Shown: one piece after another, positions 49,770 to 59,819 of the stretch
How positions within the stretch are numbered: the first letter of the stretch is position 1
Layout of the letters: each line of letters starts with the position of its first letter
Notes under the pieces: generated by a model
What the model was told of the DNA's origin: nothing
Databases searched by the model: none
Seen by the model: only the letters and a program-made list of their open reading frames with translations
Program-made: the position numbers and the translations under genes
Source of the DNA: Rhizophlyctis rosea
Taxonomy: Eukaryota; Chytridiomycota; Chytridiomycetes; Rhizophlyctidales; Rhizophlyctidaceae
Reading direction: 5' to 3'
Assembly: GCA_027596075.1 (NCBI GenBank)
Contig: JADGJC010000252.1
Coordinates: forward strand, 1 to 59,819
DNA length: 59,819 nucleotides

Positions 49770-52453
49770 ATGGACCACAAACAGTTTCCACCTACACCAC
49801 TGCACACCCGCACCACAAGACCCTACTACACCCCTCATCACCAAAACCACCCACAACCCCTCCTCCCGCCCTACGCACCTCAAGCAACACCGTACCTTGT
49901 CTTCACTCACACGCCTCGCCTTCGTCATCACCCTTACGTCCCAACTCTGCAAACTCACACGTCTACGCCTATGGCATTACCTTACCGCGACCAAGACCTT
50001 GATACTTCGCATCTTACTCATGCCGAATTGTCTGGTGCTGAAGGGTTGTGTTTGTTGCAGAGAGCCGGTACTTATTTTACGCCGGGACGGCCTATTCAGC
50101 CGATTTTGCGATCTGCGTCGAGATTACGGACTGCGGAGGATGTGTATGGGCCGCGACGTTCTGGTGGGGATGTATTTGAGATGGGTTTGATGGGGAGGGG
50201 GGATGCGCAGGGTGTTCGACGTGCTGGTGGGGATGTCTATGAGCCGCGGAGGGTTGGGGGTAGTGTTGGGGATGTGGACGACTCAAAGTTGGTGCTGGGA
50301 AGGAATGATGGGAGCGTCGACCCAGTAGACGACGAAAGCAATCTATCAGACGGTGACGGGTCGCAAGACTTCGATGAAAGATCTTCATCCGAATCCAGAT
50401 CTATCTCCACTGGTTCGGCGTCGCCATCCGGCTCTGGTTCCTATTATACTGCATCACGCTCCTGCTCACGATCGCGATCGCACTCACGGTCACCATCGTC
50501 AGGACGGCGCGCCGGATCCGAAAATCTTCTTTCCCGCTCCGAAAGTGAGAGTCAAAGCTATGCTTTTGATGAGGGAGATGGAGGAACGAGGTTACACCAC
50601 CGACCGGCGTTCCCACCACCTCCATTCGCGCACCCGCACCTTCAATACAACAACCAACCGCGCGGAGTAGATAGGAGGTGGAGGAGAAGTCGGAGTCAGA
50701 GTTATGAAAGTCGCGATATTCGTCCCGTACCTGTTAATGTCGGAAGGGGAGGCAACAGAGGCCCCAGCATAAACGCCGCAGAGATCCTCGCATCAATGAT
50801 GACGCCGTCTCAGAGGGAGATTTTCATACCTCCTCGTCCGTCGTATCCACATCATCAACTAAAACTACGGCCGTACCCTTTTGCATACGAAGCACCACCC
50901 CCATTTGACGTCAATGATCAAATTCCGTATACTGCGTCGCGGGGTGGGATGAACCCTTTTGGGGGAGATATCTCTACTACCAGCGACTACACCAAACCCA
51001 ACCGCAACAAAATCCCCCTCCTAGAACCCCAAATATCCCCCTACGCCCCCTCCACCCCACTCCGTTCAGCAACATATCCGAAACCTACGCCGTTGCATCC
51101 ACCCCTCTCAAACTCCCTCCTTCCCTCCTACTCGCCCAATTCTTATCCCGTCGACGTCAACCCTGCGTATGCGATGGAACCAGACCCCTACCGCCTCCAA
51201 GCCGCCTGGTCCGCCCACGCCACTTCGAATCGTCTCCCAGCAATTAAGGATAGGAGGAAGGTGTGGCGGGGTGGTGAGGAGCGGGTAGGGGTGGGGGTGG
51301 GTCGTGATCCGGTTCTGGCGTTTGAGGCGAATACATATACGCCGTCGCCATCCCCACTACGAATCTCAACAACCCTTCCCAACGACTACGACGACGATGC
51401 AGGGCGGTATGATGTGGATTACATTTCTCCGACGTTGCTTACGCGGCCGGAGGCGGGTCAGTTGGAGGGGTTGGAGCCGTATCGGGGTGTGTTTCGGGGG
51501 GTTTTGGATGGGTCGGTGGAGGGGGAGGGGGATGGTGAGAGTGATGGTGGCGATGTGTCGCGTTCTGTTTCTGTTTCACCGGAGCGGAGGGGTAGGGTCA
51601 ATTCTATGGAAGAGGAGGAAGAGGAGAGGTGGATTCCGGATAGTAGGAGGGGGGAAGATGAGTGGGAGGATGAAGTCGCTGAATACGAACGGGATCGGCA
51701 TCGTCAACTTTTACATCCTCCTAGCACCTCTTCGTCGCTTACACCTCCTTGGAACGCCTCGAGGAAGAAACGTAAGAATCGCGTAGAGGAGGAGGAAGAG
51801 GGAGAGGGGGAAGGAGAGACGGAAACGGCTACGGTGAGGAGTTGTGCGAATTGCCACACAACAAAAAGCCCCAGTTGGAGGATTTGCTCTGATACGGGAC
51901 GGACGTTGTGTAATGCTTGTGGGTTGTAGTACGTATCTGTGTCTGCATCATTCCTTCTTTTCCTGCTGTCTTCATCCGCTATTTTTCCCCCACGCTTATG
52001 AACTTTTTTCGATTTTACAGTCGGAAAACCCACGGCAGAGACCGCCCCTTCACAGTCGTCGACGGCGCAGTGAAAGTCAAACGGTCCCGGAAACAATCTC
52101 AATCTCAATCCCAATCACGGAATTCTCGTAAATCCAAATCCACATCCTCATCCTCCCACCCTCTTGCTCTTCCTCCACGTAAAATCGCACCGCGTCCCAC
52201 AAACGAAAGTCGCTCCACATCTCCTGTTAACGCAACCGAATCGCCGGAAGTGCGGGAGGGTGGAATGGTGGGAAGGAAGAGCGGCGTTGTGGGGGGTGCG
52301 GCGGAGCGGGAGGGGGAGGAGAGGGAAGAGAGGGAGGAAAGGGTGGAAAGCAGGGAAGGGAGTGAGGATGGTGAGGAGCGGAGTTTAAGGGGTTTAGTGA
52401 AGGTTGAGGATGGGGGGAGGAATAGGAGCGTGAGGAAGAGGGGGAGAGAGTGA
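49770..52453 (+). CDS. GATA-type zinc-finger transcription factor
   Basis: Two exons (49770-51928 and 52021-52453) join in phase within the finger (CNACGL|YRKTHG), 863 residues in all. The finger at residues 692-717 has the C-X2-C-X18-C-X2-C spacing: CANC, TKSPSWRICSDTGRTL, CNAC. It is followed by the YRKTHGRDRP basic tail used for DNA contact; GATA factors bind (A/T)GATA(A/G) in promoters. The N-terminal 690 residues are mostly disordered: His/Pro/Thr-rich at the start, then an acidic stretch. A Ser/Arg-rich tract (residues about 203-267, SRSCSRSRSHSRSPSSGRR) and long proline- and acidic-rich parts follow. The C-terminus after the finger is Ser/Lys/Gln-rich then Glu/Arg-rich. With one finger, it resembles fungal nitrogen, iron or light regulators; which one is not decidable. 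The ATG at 49770 is the first in frame after stops. Confidence 0.85.
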
Positions 52454-55016
52454 GATGGTAAGGGAGGTGAGGGGGTGGATGGCGGCGCAGGTGCATAGTC
52501 CGTATGTTGGAGTGTGAAAATCTTTTTGCGCAATGTATATATCGTCCAATGTTAGCTGCATTCCGTCGTGAATCACTTTGCGTGGCGGTGATGAAAATCA
52601 TAGAACGATCTGTTTGCTTTTCGTCTATTTTCTTTTTTTTGCGCAACCTTCTGGTTGCTATGGGGCATTTTACTCAGGGCTTTCTCCTCTGTCAACATTG
52701 TATGCACAAGTGTACGCAAGTCATTACACAGCAAGTGCTTATCCATTCAAGCTTGTGGAAGGAACAGTGGCCAAATTGGGGGTCTTCAATCTCGCCCCTC
52801 TTCGCCCCCAATTCTGCGTATTCATTCAACATTCTTTTTCAACTCATATATGAGACTTACAACTATACTGGCAACCACTCGGGGCGATAAGGAATGATGC
52901 CAATCAATGTCATTTCAAGACTCCGTCTAACAGTGTTCATCTTGATTGCTCATGTGTGCTGTCTCCCTTTTAGACCGGCAGGGAAAAACGTACAGACTAA
53001 TATCGGAACCCGGGCAGACGTCCCTGACGAGAAATTTCAAACGTTTTCGGTAATGCCACGTGTGTGAGTACAAGCCACAGCCTTCCGCATTACTTTTTTG
53101 GTTTGCGTGGAGGGCCGCATCATGAGGACTTTCCCCGACTATACCCCTGAATCATGTTTTCTCCTTTGGGAAGATTCTGCTTTTTTGCAGCTCACTCATT
53201 GTGTTGCGCATAACAGGTTTTGTTCGCCGAAAAATTGAGTGGTGGACATCCCTGCACTGCTGTTCCAAGCTTGCCAAAGAAACCGTACTCAGCAAACGGG
53301 CCGACAGAACTCATCCTGAAATTCATGCTATTCCAACATGAAGCTCGCATGTGTTCTGTTTCACGGTTCGAGTGAATCATAGCACGATGTCACACTTTGT
53401 CATCTCTCAGTAAAACTACCGAGCTACATGATTGGAAGTGATCAGTCCCTAGCGCTGGAGGGGTCACAAGGCAACTTCAACGACCACTCAGGGATCGTCA
53501 GGGAAATCTGCCTTTCATGCGAAGCTGTTCCTTTTCGGCGGGAAGGACGTGCAGTATGACATGCCAATGTTTGTTGACCCCGCATCAGAAGCTGCGGTGA
53601 TGCCTGTATGTCGAGTGCATCTCTACCGCCTGCATTATTGGCCCCGCCGTCCACTTTGTGGCTTGCAATGCTCTTCACCTGATGATATTCATCTATGCGG
53701 AATCGATTCCATGGAATTTGCAATTGATAGTACTAACATTGCTCGTTCCCTGTCAAGCATGGATCGACGGCTCATTGGGACCGCTCTGAGGATGCCATTT
53801 TTGGTTCACACCCTGATTGTTCCAAATCCAGGTCAGAAAAACGATGCAATCTTACTTGAGTGTAATAGCACAAACAGTCGATCTCAGCGCGAACGGAGCG
53901 GTTACGTAAATGTATGATTTCGCAACGTCTTGCGCCGATGCCTCAGGGCACATCCTACTACACATTCTCCTTTGCCGGCATTGATTGGTTTTTGGGCGAG
54001 TGTGGCAATGCACGTCCACCATCACACAAACACAACTAACACAGTATGGACAAGCGCTGCCCAATCATGAGCTGCCGCACGTTTCATGAAGCTTAAGGTA
54101 AGGGCGATAGCAATGGGCGGACAACATGCGCATCAATGATCATCCACTGGTTCCAAATATAATCCATGATCTTTATTGCTGAGAATCACTCTGCCTGTCG
54201 GGCATGCGCTGATAATCCATTGATGTCGTACAAGCTGACATTTCTTTTTTGTTTAGCTGATCAGAAAAGGGTCTATCTCTTGAAGGGAAGATCTTCGATC
54301 GGTTTCTCTTAGTGTGTCAACACCGTCAATTGAAAGCGAGTCATTGAGTGAATCAGCATCGGTTCAACCATTACAAATGGCCATCATGTGGATAACATGA
54401 CTCCATTGTTGAGCTTTGTTGGACCAAGTCCGTTTTTGCACTTTTGCGCAACTTTAGGTGTTATGCGGGAAGGTAAGGCGCCTCCGAAAAAAAAGTCAAA
54501 GAAGAACGCACACGATTCTACAATAAGTCGACAGAAGTGGGCACCAATACCCACTTGTCGCTGGTGAAAACAAATTAATGATCAACGACTTCACACAGAG
54601 CATCATTGCGATGCTGAAATTGATTGCATATCATTCACAAAACAAGAGAAGGAAGATATCAATGAGAAGGTCCAGAAACATTATGAATTGCAACACTCAA
54701 ATACACGGAACCCAACAAGATCATGGTGCTTGAATCTGCTTTGGAGGTCTTCGCTTTTCAACATTGCAGGGGCTTTCCTTGAGAGATCATGATGCTATCA
54801 CGGTATTTTGGACAACATTTTGAGAGTCGATCCCAACTTGCGAGTAATCAGTTCCTTCATTAGTCGCTGCGGGGTCAAACCTCCTGCAGTTCCTGCCACT
54901 GTATCTAGAATGATAAGTCTTGACCCAAATGCTCAATATTCAGCCGTCGTGCGAGGGGGAAAATGTTACGGTCTAAACTAATAATAAGTGCCATTCTTTT
55001 TGCTATTATATCCAAA
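52454..55016. other. Gene-poor interval
   Basis: 3' UTR of the GATA gene, then no recognised gene. Contains copy 2 of the dispersed hairpin repeat at 54506-54555. Other open frames are short and on both strands. Confidence 0.4.
54506..54560. repeat. Dispersed hairpin-forming repeat, copy 2
   Basis: Partner of the 42415 copy. Its centre forms a stronger hairpin: CGACAGAAGTGGG (54529-54541) opposite CCCACTTGTCG (54550-54560), with a two-base bulge and an eight-base loop. No coding potential is evident. Confidence 0.55.
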
Positions 55017-55336
55017 AAGGAAGAGCATCACATCGTATTCAGCAAAGCCGCAGCGAAGAGGGATGAGGAAGGTGGTGTTGGTGGTGGCATTAGTGCACGG
55101 AGAGGTTCAAAGGGGCGGGGTGGTGGGGGGGTTTAGGAGGAGTACTTCGCGGAAGCGTGCTGGTGGTGGCGCGGGGGGCGGCGGCGGCGGCGGCTGAAGG
55201 TCCAGCGGGGCCGAGGAGGGGTGGGCGTGGGGGCAGTGTGAGGGGGCGGGGCGGTTCCAAGAGGGGGAGGGGGAGGGGGAGGGGAAGGGGACGTGGTGGG
55301 GCCGGTGGTGGTGGTGGGGGAGTTGTTGAGGACTAG
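55017..55336 (+). CDS. RGG/Gly-rich open frame, probable C-terminal fragment of an unknown gene
   Basis: The segment follows a CCAAAAAG acceptor-like site. It opens with EEHHIVFSKAAAKRDEEGG, then becomes Gly/Arg-rich. The last stretch reads GPRRGGRGGSVRG and SKRGRGRGRGRGRGG and ends GGVVED with TAG at 55334. Such arginine-glycine boxes occur on RNA-binding and nucleolar proteins. Frame changes are needed at G runs near 55125, so either homopolymer errors or a degenerate gene are likely. No RNA-binding domain or start exon was found upstream. A GT-rich stretch and an AG (ATGTAG) at about 55435 hint at a further 3' exon, but none is supported. Gene-level confidence is low; the compositional block itself is certain. 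Confidence 0.3.
55241..55320 (+). other. G-quadruplex-prone G-rich tract
   Basis: The plus strand has at least five closely spaced runs of four or five G (GGGGGAGGGGGAGGGGGAGG type) at about 55263-55290, with more G runs on either side. This meets the usual G-quadruplex pattern on the presumed coding strand. Confidence 0.7.
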
Positions 55337-56320
55337 TGGGGTTGTGGAGTGTTGCAGACGTTTTCGTTGGAGGAGGGGGAAGGGTTCTTTTTATTCTCTT
55401 TGGTTTGCGTTTCTCCTTTTTTTTCATGTAGATCGGCCCCCATCATGGCCTGAAGACTCGGGCGTGATGGATATCACGAGTACAAGGAATTCCCGTCAGC
55501 AGTAGAATCGAAGTCCGAGAACTGTATGGCAAATCTTACCACAAAGCTCTGTCGGTCACATACTGGCACGCTTTTCAACACCAAGCTGTCAAAATGTGAC
55601 TTGGAAAAGGGCCAGCAGACTATGACCCAGACGGTCTTGTCGTGAAAAGATATTCTTTGTTCGATTTTGAGTGCAAAAGTTTCCGCGTTATTAAGATGGC
55701 GAAGAGCATGGTGGAATGGCTACAACATGCGCGGTGTACGGTGCTCGAAACACTCCTTGCCCTACTGTGGGTGATCCAGGTCTGGGATTGCGGCGGTGGA
55801 TATGGGTAACGTTCTTTTTTGCCTCCAGGACAATGCAAAAAGTGCAAGAAGACCAAAACGGGGCCAACCAAAAACTGAAGTGCGTTACCAAACTTCACAG
55901 ACCTTGATCGAACCAATTTGGGATGCGTGAAGTCTTATATGTTCAGGCCCGTATGCAAACATTGATGGCGGACTCGGTGAGGAATCCTTGCAGTGCAGGC
56001 CGGCGAAACTGCTCTGTTGAAGCCTTTGCAAGTTATTCTTGTTGTATGGCGGTTAAATCTAGGCATCGCATAACGATGACTGACATGATTGGGTTACTGG
56101 AGCAGGCTCGATCCTGCAAATCTTCCCGGCTGAGTTGTTGGGGCCTCCAAAGCTTTGATCTCCACAAGACTCCACTCTTCCAACCACATGACTCACACAA
56201 GCCTGCAAATTTGCCAGGTGAGACCCACGACGCAACCTTAGAGTTACACTTATACTAAAGACACAGTCGTCTGTTTGAGAACCTGCTCAGAATCTACTAC
56301 GTCTTCGCAGCCACCACTTT
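55337..56320. other. Spacer between RGG frame and membrane-protein gene
   Basis: Probably contains the 3' UTR of the minus-strand membrane-protein gene. No gene recognised. Confidence 0.4.
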
Positions 56321-57462
56321 TCACGCGATTCTATCACTTGCGAAAGGCGAGGAAGGATATTGCGCGAATTGTTGATACGATTGTTCAGGTCGCTTGAATT
56401 GATTGATCATATGTAGCACTTGTGCGTCCAAGAGATCCATATCAACATGCTGCATGCCAAAAGGCAGTCAGGATGGTAGGTCAACAGGAGGATTGACGAC
56501 CAGCGAGGTAGAAAGAACTCACCCACACATAGCTCTTACTGCTGCTCTGGCTCCCGTTGGAATAAGTCGTGGTGGTGATCCACGTATCTTTTCTTGAACT
56601 CCATTTGATTCCCTTTGGCATGTCTATCTTGTTGAAAGTCAAGAGTGTCTCGGCGAGTGCGTCATCGATTTTGTTCGCGAGGTTTCTGTAGCGGAAGTAG
56701 GAAAAGATGCCGACGGCGAAGAGGGTGGTCATACAAGTTGCGATGACGCCGATCATTCTGAAGAAGTGGAGCAATGGGAAGAGAGGAGTGGAAAAAGATG
56801 TATGCCAGTTTGAAAAGTTAGAAGATGAGTGGGTCATAGAGCAACGTTTAGATAAAACACAGGTCGACCAGGATGACTTACTGGGGAAGGCCAGGAATCT
56901 TGCATCTAAACCGGCAAGAATCCCGATCCTGATTCCTCCTCACACAATCATACCTCTCATCATTCGCGTTCCTCTGACAATCGGACTTATCCGTGCTGCA
57001 TTGTGTAGATGCGTTCTGGACACCATTGCGGCAAGTAGTATTGAATCCGCAAGCCGACATGGCTGAATTCCAATCCGGCAGGTTCTGGCAGGACGGCACC
57101 GAGTTACAAGACGAGGTATCTCCCACAGCCGGACAGACCTCGTTCGTCTCGCAATTGCAGGGACCGTTGAGTTTGCCCGTTCCCATGAGCGGTATAAGTG
57201 TGAATGCGAGAGTGATCCACAGGAGCATGGGGAGGTATTGTTTGAATTTTGGTGGGTGGAGGGACCCAACGCGGGTGTTGAGGGCGTTGACACGGTCAGA
57301 TACTGCCGCTGAGTCGATCTGGGGTGTTTGCGTCAGAGTTTGAGATCGCACTTTTCTCTGCCGCAAGCAGAGACAACTGACCTCCAACGACCCAGGAACC
57401 CTGCCTTCAAATTTGGCTCTGGAGAACCAGCCCGGCGTCATAGTAAACGTAACGACCTTCAT
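56321..57462 (-). CDS. Two-pass membrane protein with cysteine-rich loop
   Basis: Four exons (57462-57382, 57318-56882, 56757-56523, 56449-56321) join in phase to 293 residues. The donors are GTCAGT, GTAAGT and GTGAGT. Residues 1-54 are moderately basic and presumably cytosolic. TM1 is at about 55-73 (YLPMLLWITLAFTLIPLMG). The loop at 75-172 carries a dozen cysteines (CNCETNEVC, SCNSVPSC, CGFNTTC and so on) and N-glycosylation sequons NTT and NAS, so it is probably extracytoplasmic and disulphide-bonded. TM2 is at about 174-195 (MIGVIATCMTTLFAVGIFSY). The C-terminal 100 residues are soluble and end DSPFASDRIA-like after a Gln-rich stretch (RPEQSYQQFAQYPSSPF). The family is not recognised. The topology suggests a small surface or endomembrane protein. 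The ATG at 57462 is the only one giving all introns in phase. Confidence 0.65.
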
Positions 57463-58677
57463 TTCTCTTATGTTCTCTCTCGGCTGCTTCGGTAGACAGC
57501 GGTCGCTGATTTGGAAATATGAGAGAGAGTACGAGACTCAATGAGTGACAACCAGCAGCTCTCGTAGCAACTGCATCGGGGGGAAGTGATCAAGCGGGAT
57601 TTTAAAAAGATTCGCACCAAACCCAGTCACATCAAAGACGTAGCACAAATAGAATGCAGGCATCTGGGCGACACCCAATACCGTGGTCTCACAATGTGGC
57701 AAAAGCGAGGCACAGCCATCTTGTTACCTCTCAAGTCTGGCAATCAGTTGATCTATCCTTTGATAAGGTGGTCCCACTACCAGTATTTCGTATTCGAGGG
57801 GTTTATATGTTTCTGTGTACGGTATTTATGCAATGCAGGGAAAGCCCCCGCAAAAAAATTGCCACAAATCCGTCACACAGTCTTCTGCACGCTGTACACA
57901 AGCCAAACCACAACAAATCACAATGAAACGACACATTGGCCATGCGGCCTGGGATAGTGAGTGTGGTGCGAATGGTGCGGGTGTGTTTGGTGGCCGGATT
58001 TGAACCTCGTCAAATTACTGGGCCAAACGCCCGCTTCAAATTGACAAGTCAGTTTACCCCGGCGCTGGTGGCTGCTAACTGCTGCTACGCACCCATAATT
58101 CCCAAACATTCAAATCATTCCATTTCGAATATTGGGTTTCCCACGCCGTGTTCCACGGTTGAACCATTCTCCCGCAGCTACAAAGGCCCGTCCCCCTTCT
58201 CAATTCTTACACCCCACCCACCCTACATAACCGGAATCATTGCAGAAAAGGCATCTCTGTGATGAGGCTGAAGGGACATACATATCACAACCACAGCTCA
58301 CTGCAGCCTTTTTTGGAAGGAAGGAAGGCCCAAAATGCCGCAGGACTCCACTTCAAGTTTTCGACCCAGTGCCATCAATGCCAAAATCCAACACATACCC
58401 CCACGAATCCATTCCCAAATCGCAATATTCACAGAAAAATGAAAATCACAACAGTTTCTATAACACTCAAAACACACGAAACAAAAAGAAAATATACAAA
58501 CAGACACCTATTCTACCCTACAAAAGCGACACATTTCTGCACTACATACGCATTCAAAATACAAAGCAATGCAAGTAAGCAAGAAAAAACTGCGGAAAAC
58601 AACGTCTATAATAGCAAGCCCATCCCCACTTCCACCATACTATTTACAAACCCTTCTCCCTACATAACATCACCATC
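57463..58677. other. Intergenic region
   Basis: Promoter side of the membrane-protein gene and 3' side of the Gly/Met-rich gene. It is A/C-rich towards 58400-58650. No gene or tRNA is supported. Confidence 0.4.
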
Positions 58678-59819
58678 CTACGCCCTCCCATCCGGCCCAG
58701 GAACATCCACTAACCCCGTCACCCTCTCCGGCAAGCCCACAACACCTCCCCCCGCACCCAACCCCACCGCCCGACCCCAACCCCCAACACCCCAAAACGT
58801 ACCCCACCCAAACCCCCCCCCCCCCCCCCAACCCCACCCAAAACCCACCCCCAACAGAAAACGCAACCGTACCGCATTCTCAACCGTCAACACCGACGGA
58901 GGCGTCGACACCCCCCCATTCGTCGTCGGCGCCGCATGCCCAACCCCCATCCCCAACACAATCGCATCACTCATAGGCATGCCCATCGGAACCGGCACCG
59001 CATTCTGAACCGTCAATTGCGCCGGCACACCGACCGGCGGTACACCAACATCCATAACCGGCAACGGAACAGCGTTCTCTACCGTCAACACCGTCGGCGT
59101 ACTCGGCATAGGCATAGTCGTCATCATCGGTACCGGAACCGGAACAGGTACCGCATTCTCAATCGTCAAGCCCGCCATCGACGTCGGAGGTGGTGCCATT
59201 GACATCGGAAGAGGGGGTGCCATCGACATTCCACCAACCATCCCACCCATCATCTCCATCGGCATACTCCCAACCGGAGGAGGAGGGACGAGATGTGTTG
59301 CCATTTCCATGGGTAGACTTCCCGCAACGACAACAGATCCCATCGAAGGCGCCATATGCCCCGCCATCTCCATCGGCAAACTTCCCGCAGGCGTCGCAAG
59401 ATGCCCACTCATCTCCAAAGGCATACTACTGCCTGTCTGCGCAGGCCCCGCCATAATCCCATGATTCCCTACACCCATCCCATGCGAAAGATGTTCCCCA
59501 ATCTCCATTCCCATCCCCCCGCTCCCCAAATGCCCTCCCCCCACCATCCCAATCCCCGCAATCCCCTGCGCCAATTCCATCCCCATCCCCATCATCCCCG
59601 CAACCATCCCCGTCTCAACAACACCCCCACCGACCATGCCCCCCAACCCAACACTCATAGGACTCACCCCACCACCCAAACTCCCAACCCCACTCGCTAC
59701 ACTTAACGGACTCGGCACCACCGCCCCCCCACCAACCGCAACACCCGGGGCCCCACGCGGGCTGCCCACCACCAAACTCCGCGCCGCACTCGTAGGAGGC
59801 AACCCCACGGCGCGCGCCC
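58678..59819 (-). CDS. Gly/Met/Pro-rich repeat protein, C-terminal part (partial)
   Basis: An open frame enters from beyond the right edge and ends with TAG at 58678; no start is visible, and the in-window 376 codons are a minimum. The protein is low-complexity, Gly/Met/Val/Pro-rich. Two repeat types appear. One is PMEMAGHL-like (PLEMSGHLATPAG, SLPMEMAGHMAPS, SLPMEMATHLVPP, SMPMEMMGG). The other is LTVENAVPVP-like (LTIENAVPVPVP, LTVENAVPLPV, LTVQNAVPVP, LTVENAVRL), four copies each. A run of 17 C on the plus strand (58812-58828) encodes the Gly run near the C-terminus. A slip in it would alter the last 40 residues, so the exact end is uncertain. No globular domain is seen. It could be a scaffold, wall or transcriptional coactivator tail; I do not recognise it. 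Confidence 0.5.
   Translation of the reverse strand, partial: ARAVGLPPTSAARSLVVGSPRGAPGVAVGGGAVVPSPLSVASGVGSLGGGVSPMSVGLGGMVGGGVVETGMVAGMMGMGMELAQGIAGIGMVGGGHLGSGGMGMEIGEHLSHGMGVGNHGIMAGPAQTGSSMPLEMSGHLATPAGSLPMEMAGHMAPSMGSVVVAGSLPMEMATHLVPPPPVGSMPMEMMGGMVGGMSMAPPLPMSMAPPPTSMAGLTIENAVPVPVPVPMMTTMPMPSTPTVLTVENAVPLPVMDVGVPPVGVPAQLTVQNAVPVPMGMPMSDAIVLGMGVGHAAPTTNGGVSTPPSVLTVENAVRLRFLLGVGFGWGWGGGGGFGWGTFWGVGGWGRAVGLGAGGGVVGLPERVTGLVDVPGPDGRA
58812..58828. repeat. Homopolymer run of 17 C
   Basis: The longest homopolymer of C/G in the window. It lies inside the C-terminal coding part of the minus-strand Gly-rich gene, where length errors would shift the frame. Confidence 0.8.

Noticed and set aside
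49761..52646. Large minus-strand and alternate-frame open frames across the GATA gene
   Set aside because: They are shadows of the codon-biased, low-complexity GATA coding sequence, which has a conserved zinc finger and an in-phase intron.
55107..55427. Proline/histidine-rich minus-strand frame opposite the G-rich tract
   Set aside because: It is the complement of G runs; the plus-strand reading gives regular Arg-Gly repeats and a plausible end.
57985..58060. tRNA-like sequence on the minus strand (GAGGTTCAAATCCGGCC)
   Set aside because: The T-loop TTCAAAT is present, but only two of five T-stem pairs form and no matching acceptor strand lies upstream.

Overview
The window looks like nuclear DNA of a filamentous or early-diverging (possibly zoosporic) fungus. 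Most recognisable genes are split by short GT-AG introns, some around exons of only 16-23 nt. The gene set is fungal in flavour: a secreted glycoside hydrolase of family 131, an F-BAR/SH3 cytokinesis-type protein, a single-finger GATA factor, a mitochondrial Mn superoxide dismutase, a mitochondrial EF-Ts and a Nit-type amidase. Lineage is inferred from gene content and gene structure only. No rRNA, tRNA, CRISPR array or intact transposon was found.

Layout. 1-2.4 kb: divergent SOD2 (minus, runs off the left edge) and mitochondrial EF-Ts (plus). 4.85-5.9 kb: an unrecognised acidic/basic protein with EGGAD repeats (minus). 6.5-8.7 kb: spliced-looking coding fragments of unknown family. 9.6-10.7 kb: secreted GH131 (minus). 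14.1-15.4 kb: a broken arrestin-like gene ending in a CaaX-type tail (plus). It converges on 15.9-19.9 kb, a TPR + parallel beta-helix + DUF4470-like gene (minus). 24.7-27.5 kb: a Myb-like + degenerate MICAL-type flavoprotein + coiled-coil gene (minus). 28.9-30.7 kb: another unrecognised coding-like block (minus). 33.0-36.0 kb: F-BAR/SH3 gene (plus, 11 exons). 39.3-41.2 kb: nitrilase (plus, 10 exons). 49.8-52.5 kb: GATA factor (plus). 55.0-55.3 kb: G-rich RGG-like open frame. 56.3-57.5 kb: two-pass membrane protein with a cysteine-rich loop (minus). 58.7 kb to the right edge: Gly/Met/Pro-rich repeat protein (minus). Gene-poor gaps of up to 8.6 kb lie between them.

The genes do not form an obvious pathway or cluster; this is an ordinary eukaryotic neighbourhood of independent transcription units. 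Six genes splice into clean frames by hand: EF-Ts, GH131, F-BAR, nitrilase, GATA and the membrane protein. The three larger models between 14.0 and 27.5 kb all need uncorrected frame changes. These are either pseudogenes or assembly indels.

The most striking non-coding feature sits in intron 2 of the F-BAR gene. It is an 85-bp run of four evenly spaced GC-rich stem-loops, each closed by a GGA or GAA triloop. The run is bracketed by a 9-bp direct repeat, as expected of a small mobile hairpin element. A second repeat family, about 76% identical over 50 bp and also hairpin-forming, occurs near 42.4 and 54.5 kb.
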